From: Clostridia bacterium
Lineage (GTDB): Bacteria > Bacillota > Clostridia > Oscillospirales > CAG-272
DNA length: 38,715 nt
Assembly (NCBI GenBank): GCA_017473085.1
Contig: JAFUNF010000027.1
Span: 1 to 38,715, forward strand
Direction: 5' to 3'
A model generated the notes under the pieces. It was not told where the DNA came from, did not search any database, and saw only the letters and a program-made list of their open reading frames with translations. Numbering within the stretch: position 1 is the stretch's first letter; each line of letters opens with the position of its first letter. The position numbers and the translations under genes were made by a program. Positions 33,757 to 38,715 of the stretch are shown in pieces.

Positions 33757-33783
33757 AAAAGGTGTCCACAGGGACACCTTTTT
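33757..33783 (+). terminator. Terminator of the cysE operon
   Basis: AAAAGGTGTCC (33757-33767) pairs with 33772-33782 around ACAG and ends in T-run. It is the full version of the half copy at 33605. Nearly the same hairpin recurs at 33952-33979. Confidence 0.85.
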
Positions 33784-33951
33784 CGTATAACTACATTGAA
33801 TCTGCAAATTGGAAGCTAAATCCACCTTTATCTTGACACAGGAGAAGCAAGAAATTCAAGGCGCACCTCACGTGCCCCCCTAAAATTCCTTAAATTTTGG
33901 GGAACCCCTACTTAGCCACAGACGAAGGCTATCTTACGATAGTCGAAGTGA

Positions 33952-33979
33952 AAAAAGGTGTCCATTAGGACACCTTTTT
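33952..33979 (-). terminator. Bidirectional terminator, likely for tpiA
   Basis: AAAAAGGTGTCC (33952-33963) pairs perfectly with 33968-33979 around ATTA, with A and T ends. It lies 145 bases beyond the tpiA stop and could end its leftward transcript. Confidence 0.75.
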
Positions 33980-34123
33980 AGTACACTATATTGGAAAAGC
34001 AAATTGGATGTTAGAAGCAAGTTTTTCAAGGCGTACCGCAGATTGCAGGTGAAGGCTATCTTGCGATAGTCGAGATTGCAATTGAGGAACAACACAGAAA
34101 AACGAAGCTTATCACATTCAATT

Positions 34124-34879
<756 letters not shown>

Positions 34880-34924
34880 TTTTTTATTCTCCGTTTAATT
34901 TAATATTTGAATATATGTAAGCAA

Positions 34925-34950
34925 GTATGCAGGTTGTTAAGCCTGCATAC
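34925..34950 (-). other. Hairpin between pgk and tpiA
   Basis: GTATGCAGG (34925-34933) pairs perfectly with 34942-34950 around an eight-base loop. On the minus strand only a weak T-rich tail follows, so it may be an attenuator or RNA processing hairpin between pgk and tpiA and not a full terminator. On the plus strand it ends in GTTTTT. Confidence 0.55.
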
Positions 34951-34967
34951 GTTTTTATTTGCTTAAA

Positions 34968-36266
34968 TTACTTGTCTTGTAGGCAAGCAATACCAGGAAG
35001 CTCAAGTCCCTCAAGGAATTCAAGAGAAGCTCCACCACCTGTGGAAATGTGTGTCATCTTGTCAGCAAAGCCAAGTTTTTCAACTGCTGCTGCAGAGTCA
35101 CCACCACCGATGATTGAGATAGCGCCACTTTCAGCAACTGCGTTAGCAACTGCCTCAGTGCCTGAAGCAAAGTTCTTCCACTCGGAAACGCCCATAGGAC
35201 CATTCCATACTACTGTGCCTGCACCCTTGATTGCGTTAGCAAATAGCTCTTGTGTCTTAGGACCGATATCAAGACCCATCCAGCCGTCAGGAATTTCGTT
35301 AGAGTTGCAGAACTTAGATTCTGTATTCTCGTCGTATTCCTTACCTAACTTGTTATCAACAGGGATAAGGAAGTTTACGCCCTTAGCCTTAGCCTTTTCC
35401 ATCATTTCCTTAGCAAGCTCAACCTTGTCGTCCTCACAAAGTGAAGTACCAACGTTGTAGCCAAGTGCCTTGAAGAATGTGTAAGCCATACCACCACCGA
35501 TAATAAGTGTGTCAACCTTTTCGATAAGATTGTTAATAACACCAATCTTGTCAGAAACCTTAGCACCACCAAGGATTGCTACGAATGGACGAGCTGGGTC
35601 AGCCAAAGCCTTACCCATAACGCCGATTTCCTTTTGAATGAGGTAACCACAAACTGCAGGAAGGTATTCTGCAACGCCTGCTGTTGTTGCGTGTGCACGG
35701 TGAGCTGTACCGAATGCATCGTTTACGTAGATATCTGCATAGGAAGCAAGCTCCTTAGCAAATTCAAGATTGTTCTTTGTTTCTCTTGCATCAAAACGAA
35801 CGTTTTCAAGAAGAACTGCCTTGCCACCCTCAAGGTTAGCAACCTTAGCCTTTGCGTCCTCGCCAACGATGTCCTCTGCAAATGTAACTGTACCCTCGCC
35901 AAGAAGCTCATTAAGTCTTACTGCAACTGGCTTAAGTGTGAGAGTCTTCTTGTCGTCAAGAGCCTTAACGAGAAGCTTCTTTGTAGCCTCTTCTCTTTCG
36001 CACTCTGGGAGAGCCTCAACCTTTTTCTTTTCCTTCTTTGTAAGACCAAAGCCCTCTGTCAAGATGCTGTGTGGCTTACCCATGTGAGAGCAAAGTACAA
36101 CCTTTGCACCCTTGTCAAGTAGATACTTGATTGTTGGAAGAGCGCCGATAATTCTCTTATCACTTGTGATAACGCCGTCCTTCATAGGAACGTTGAAGTC
36201 ACATCTTACGAGAACTCTCTTACCTTCTACGTTTACGTCTTCGATTGTTTTCTTGTTGTAGGTCAT
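34968..36266 (-). CDS. pgk: Phosphoglycerate kinase with an extra charged insertion
   Basis: A 432-residue kinase that makes ATP from 1,3-bisphosphoglycerate. The start [29 protein letters not shown] and the C-terminal [14 protein letters not shown] are canonical. Usual bacterial length is about 395; the excess lies at about residues 67-107, after SHMGKP. It is a lysine- and glutamate-rich helix-like insert with [18 protein letters not shown], at the N-domain surface. The start ATG has AGGAG nine bases ahead. It leads a pgk-tpiA pair with its own promoter. Activity should not be affected by the insertion, which is inference. Confidence 0.96.
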   Translation of the reverse strand: MTYNKKTIEDVNVEGKRVLVRCDFNVPMKDGVITSDKRIIGALPTIKYLLDKGAKVVLCSHMGKPHSILTEGFGLTKKEKKKVEALPECEREEATKKLLVKALDDKKTLTLKPVAVRLNELLGEGTVTFAEDIVGEDAKAKVANLEGGKAVLLENVRFDARETKNNLEFAKELASYADIYVNDAFGTAHRAHATTAGVAEYLPAVCGYLIQKEIGVMGKALADPARPFVAILGGAKVSDKIGVINNLIEKVDTLIIGGGMAYTFFKALGYNVGTSLCEDDKVELAKEMMEKAKAKGVNFLIPVDNKLGKEYDENTESKFCNSNEIPDGWMGLDIGPKTQELFANAIKGAGTVVWNGPMGVSEWKNFASGTEAVANAVAESGAISIIGGGDSAAAVEKLGFADKMTHISTGGGASLEFLEGLELPGIACLQDK

Positions 36267-36301
36267 TTTTATTTATCTCCTATCTTTTTATTTTCGCGTA
36301 T

Positions 36302-36330
36302 AATATAACATATTTTATTTCATTTTGCAA
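36302..36330 (-). promoter_or_regulatory. Promoter of pgk
   Basis: On the minus strand TTGCAA (plus 36325-36330) and TATATT (plus 36302-36307) are 17 bases apart, about 35 bases before the pgk start. Confidence 0.6.
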
Positions 36331-36348
36331 TAGTTTTACATAAATTTA

Positions 36349-37209
36349 TTAAGCAACATATTTAAAAATATAGTAAACCATTAAAATTACGCCAAGCACA
36401 ATACGATACCAGCCGAATGCTTCAAAGCTATGCTTCTTGACAAAGTCCATTAAAAATTTGATAACTACCAAGGAAACAAGGAAGGCAACCAGGGTACCAA
36501 TTAGCAAAATCAAAAGCTCGTAGCTATTAGGCATACCTACCTTGTAAAGATACTTAGCTCCTTTATAAAGCGATGCGCCCACCATTACGGGTATTGCCAT
36601 AAAAAATGAAAATTCAGCCGAGGCAGGGCGAGAAACCTTTATAATTGAAGCGCCTAAAATTGTTGAGCCTGAACGAGAGGTGCCTGGTATTAAGGACAAT
36701 GCCTGAAAGCAACCTATCTTAAATGCAGTTTTTGTGTCAATGTCGTACACTGTGTTATACACCATTGTGCGTTTTTTGTTTACTCTTTCAATTACGATAA
36801 ACAAAATACCATAAACCACAAGTGCAATTGAAACGACTATAAAGTTGTGAAAATGCTCCTCAAACCAATCGTCAAGCAAAAGTCCAATAACACCTGCTGG
36901 AATAATTGCAATTATAACTCTTTTCCAAAGGGTCCAGGTTTTCGTTTTCATTAGGTGGGTTTTCTTTTTTGAAAAGGGGTTAAGCTTGTCAAAAAACAAA
37001 ACAACCACTGCTAAGATTGCTCCTAACTGAACGACCACGTTGAACATTTCCTCGAAGTCGGGGTTAGTCTTAAACAGGTCAAGGCTAACAAATTCCTGTG
37101 CTAAAATCAAGTGTCCTGTGCTGGAAACGGGAAGCCACTCGGTAACTCCCTCAATGATTCCCATAAGCGCAGACTTTAGGATTTCAACAAGTAAAAACAA
37201 AAAATCCAT
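36349..37209 (-). CDS. uppP: Undecaprenyl-diphosphate phosphatase
   Basis: A 286-residue polytopic membrane enzyme of the BacA type, recycling the undecaprenyl carrier for cell-wall synthesis. The catalytic blocks are EGVTEWLPVSSTGHLIL near residue 20 and SLIPGTSRSGSTI near 170, with the active serine, arginine and glutamates. About eight hydrophobic helices are seen. The ATG comes 12 bases after the U32 gene stop, with a GGAG ahead, so the two are one operon. High copy of this protein is linked with bacitracin resistance in other bacteria. Confidence 0.95.
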   Translation of the reverse strand: MDFLFLLVEILKSALMGIIEGVTEWLPVSSTGHLILAQEFVSLDLFKTNPDFEEMFNVVVQLGAILAVVVLFFDKLNPFSKKKTHLMKTKTWTLWKRVIIAIIPAGVIGLLLDDWFEEHFHNFIVVSIALVVYGILFIVIERVNKKRTMVYNTVYDIDTKTAFKIGCFQALSLIPGTSRSGSTILGASIIKVSRPASAEFSFFMAIPVMVGASLYKGAKYLYKVGMPNSYELLILLIGTLVAFLVSLVVIKFLMDFVKKHSFEAFGWYRIVLGVILMVYYIFKYVA

Positions 37210-37221
37210 TATTATTCTCCA

Positions 37222-38457
37222 TTATTTATCAGATGAACGAACGATATCGCCCTTCTTTACCTCGTAAGGCACCTTCATTTTAAATAGCATTGAAGGATGA
37301 GGGGCAGACGGAATTTCATCGCCGTTTGGTAGATAAAGTCCCTCTACCTCAAATTTTCTTCCTGTCATACCAGGAGTGATAATTTCGCACACTTCCCCTA
37401 CCGAAAGCTTATTTCTCTGAGTGAAATAGTAATAGTCGCCGTCCCTTTCGCCTGTGGCTACACACAAGTAAGCCTTTTCACGCAGATAGCCGTTTTGGGT
37501 AACAGTTTGGGCATTGCCCATAGGATTATCGTAGTAAAAGCCTGTTGCGTATTCTCTGTGGCTAACGCTTTCAAGCTCACGCAACCAAAGTGGGTTATAG
37601 CGATACTCCCCTGGATTTTTTAAGTATTCATTCATTGCTATTTTGTAGGTGTTGGCACAGATTGCCGTGTAGTAGGCACTCTTCATACGGCCCTCAATTT
37701 TAAAGCTATCAATACCACTTTCCATAAGGTCAGGAATATGCTCAATCATACACATATCCTTTGAGGACATAATAAAGGAGCCCTCCTTATATTCCTCAAG
37801 GTTAAGATTGCAATCAAGCCTTTTTTCCTCAGCAAAGGAAAGAGGGGTTGCATTAGTGTAATTCCATCTACAAGGCTGAGCGCAAGCACCACGATTTGCA
37901 TCTCTGCCTGTGTAGTAATTGGAAAGCAAGCATCTTCCACTATATGAAATACACATTGAGCCGTGAATAAAGCACTCAAGCTCTAAGGATTTTGGAGTGT
38001 TTTTGCGAATTTCCTTAATTTCATCAAGGGAAAGCTCACGTGCCAAAACAACACGCTTAGCGCCCATTTTGTGATAGGCATTTGCAGTATATGAGGAAAC
38101 TATGCTCGCCTGTGTGGAAATATGTATTTCCATATTGGGAGTAATTTCCTTTACAAGCTGTAAAACTCCTATATCGGCAACAATTAACGCATCAACGCCA
38201 ATTTCGTCGTATCTTTTTAGGTACTTCTTAAGTCTTTCGTATTCCAAGGAGCGAGGCATAGTATTTACTGTAACGTATAGCTTTACGCCGTGAGAGTGTG
38301 CGTATTTTACCGCCTCCTCAAGCTCATCAAGGGTAAAGTTATCGGCAGCAGCTCTCATTCCAAAGGAGTCAGATGCAAGATAAACTGCATCAGCACCATA
38401 AAGAATAGCAGCCTTCATTTTTTCAAAATTGCCCGCAGGACAAAGTAATTCCTTCAT
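37222..38457 (-). CDS. U32-family peptidase-like RNA hydroxylation protein
   Basis: A 411-residue U32-family protein. Its start ELLCPAGNFEKMKAAILYGA is the family signature. The cysteine block CFIHGSMCISYSGRCLLSNY, followed by GACAQPCRW, carries the four cysteines thought to hold an iron-sulfur cluster. Family members were called collagenases, but relatives such as TrhP and RlhA hydroxylate tRNA or rRNA; this is the likelier role. The C-terminus includes KIEGRMKSAYYTA and a small beta domain. The ATG has AAGGAA ahead, and a perfect TTGACA promoter lies 60 bases upstream. It leads the operon with uppP. Confidence 0.88.
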   Translation of the reverse strand: MKELLCPAGNFEKMKAAILYGADAVYLASDSFGMRAAADNFTLDELEEAVKYAHSHGVKLYVTVNTMPRSLEYERLKKYLKRYDEIGVDALIVADIGVLQLVKEITPNMEIHISTQASIVSSYTANAYHKMGAKRVVLARELSLDEIKEIRKNTPKSLELECFIHGSMCISYSGRCLLSNYYTGRDANRGACAQPCRWNYTNATPLSFAEEKRLDCNLNLEEYKEGSFIMSSKDMCMIEHIPDLMESGIDSFKIEGRMKSAYYTAICANTYKIAMNEYLKNPGEYRYNPLWLRELESVSHREYATGFYYDNPMGNAQTVTQNGYLREKAYLCVATGERDGDYYYFTQRNKLSVGEVCEIITPGMTGRKFEVEGLYLPNGDEIPSAPHPSMLFKMKVPYEVKKGDIVRSSDK

Positions 38458-38497
38458 TTATTATATTCCTTTTATTATATACTTTAAATCTCTTATT

Positions 38498-38526
38498 ATT
38501 TTAACATACATTATTATTTATGTCAA
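38498..38526 (-). promoter_or_regulatory. Promoter of the U32-uppP operon
   Basis: On the minus strand TTGACA (plus 38521-38526) and TAAAAT (plus 38498-38503) are 17 bases apart, 40 bases before the start codon. Confidence 0.75.
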
Positions 38527-38555
38527 TAAATGGAATAAAATTCAACTTTATATCA

Positions 38556-38590
38556 AAAAGCCAGGGAACATCTAATTTATGTGCTCCCTG
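38556..38590 (-). terminator. Leftward terminator for a gene beyond the right edge
   Basis: CAGGGA (38562-38567) pairs with 38585-38590 and ACAT (38568-38571) with 38579-38582, leaving a GC bulge. The A-run at 38556-38560 becomes a T-run on the minus strand. Confidence 0.6.
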
Positions 38591-38637
38591 TCAAGTAGAC
38601 ATAGTAAAAAACAAAAAGATAATTGAACAAATCTTTC

Positions 38638-38687
38638 ATTCCCCTACCACGTGGTAGGGGAATTTTTCGTCACGAAGCGGTGGCGAA
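38638..38687. repeat. Palindrome and hairpin at the right edge
   Basis: Bases 38638-38663 form a perfect 26-base palindrome centred on CCACGTGG, followed by a T-run. It is followed by a second hairpin, TTCGTCAC (38666-38673) with 38680-38687 around GAAGCG (one G-T pair). No gene is visible to the window end. The pair resembles the hairpin-rich intergenic material elsewhere in the window, but lacks the RTGAAAT linker. Confidence 0.6.
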
Positions 38688-38715
38688 GTAATACTCCCAC
38701 GGTGTCATACAATTA

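Larger units (their letters stand above)
33757..34084. repeat. Two diverged copies of a terminator-plus-hairpin unit
   Basis: Unit 1 (33757-33949) and unit 2 (33952-34084) share their order: GGTGTCC terminator, GCAAATTGGA block, GAAGCAAG, TTCAAGGCG, then a CTATC/GATAG hairpin flanked by GAAGG and GTCGA (33927-33944 and 34054-34071). Unit 1 is longer because it holds an extra hairpin, 33877-33902 (CCCC, AAAATT arms). The region has no plausible reading frame. Confidence 0.65.

Noticed and set aside
33784-34123. Short peptide gene in the repeat region
   Set aside because: Frames are short, lack ribosome sites and run through hairpins shared between the two units.
35634-36122. Rightward open frame opposite pgk
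   Set aside because: Its cysteine-rich product is the mirror of pgk codon use; it is not a plausible protein.

Overview
The window looks like a chromosomal segment of a low-GC Gram-positive bacterium of the class Clostridia, probably host-associated. The grounds are AT-rich intergenic DNA, strong AGGAGG-type ribosome sites, TTGACA/TATAAT promoters with 16-18 bp spacers, lipoprotein signal peptides, an RNase M5-like Toprim protein, a secreted BspA-type repeat protein and a lipoprotein serpin. The genus cannot be named from the sequence alone. No rRNA, tRNA, CRISPR array, transposase or prophage gene was seen.

Layout. Bases 1-1840 are an accessory patch: a leftward promoter for a gene off the left edge, two small leftward genes that share a ~55 bp repeat behind their 3' ends, and a stranded toxin C-terminus with its probable immunity gene, the toxin piece being joined to a REP-like hairpin. 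Next come a short GH78 rhamnosidase-like gene (1840-3723, +), a heterodimeric ABC exporter (3754-7439, -), the general PTS operon ptsH-ptsI-crr (7572-9962, -), a large secreted BspA-like protein (10077-12974, -), an untranslated hairpin array (13192-13451) and hpt (13461-14012, -).

From 14174 to 20564 a leftward block reads rmuC, WYL regulator, glycerol-1-phosphate dehydrogenase, glycerophosphodiesterase, HAD phosphatase and serpin. Most of these overlap or nearly touch. A divergent promoter region then starts rbfA-nrnA-truB (20725-22992, +). The leftward operon 27391-23033 carries an L-serine dehydratase, a HEPN-like two-domain protein, a DUF1295 membrane protein and a lipoprotein. It is preceded by comEC (29714-27457), which is split by an apparent one-base frameshift, and by a tyrosine phosphatase. 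A second divergent promoter pair at ~30550-30593 serves the phosphatase and cysE-DUF1934-holA-rnmV-like (30640-33606, +). The right end holds tpiA, pgk, uppP and a U32 peptidase-family gene, all leftward.

The most unexplained material is non-coding. Two intergenic regions 20 kb apart (13192-13392 and 33620-33735) carry arrays of short hairpins whose stems differ in sequence while the linker, RTGAAAT(C), stays constant and recurs every 16-17 or 22-23 bases. The second array lies between a half copy and a full copy of the downstream terminator, as if inserted with a flank duplication. It is followed by two diverged copies of another terminator-plus-hairpin unit. Further hairpins sit at both window edges. 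This family, rather than any single gene, is the best candidate here for an undescribed element.
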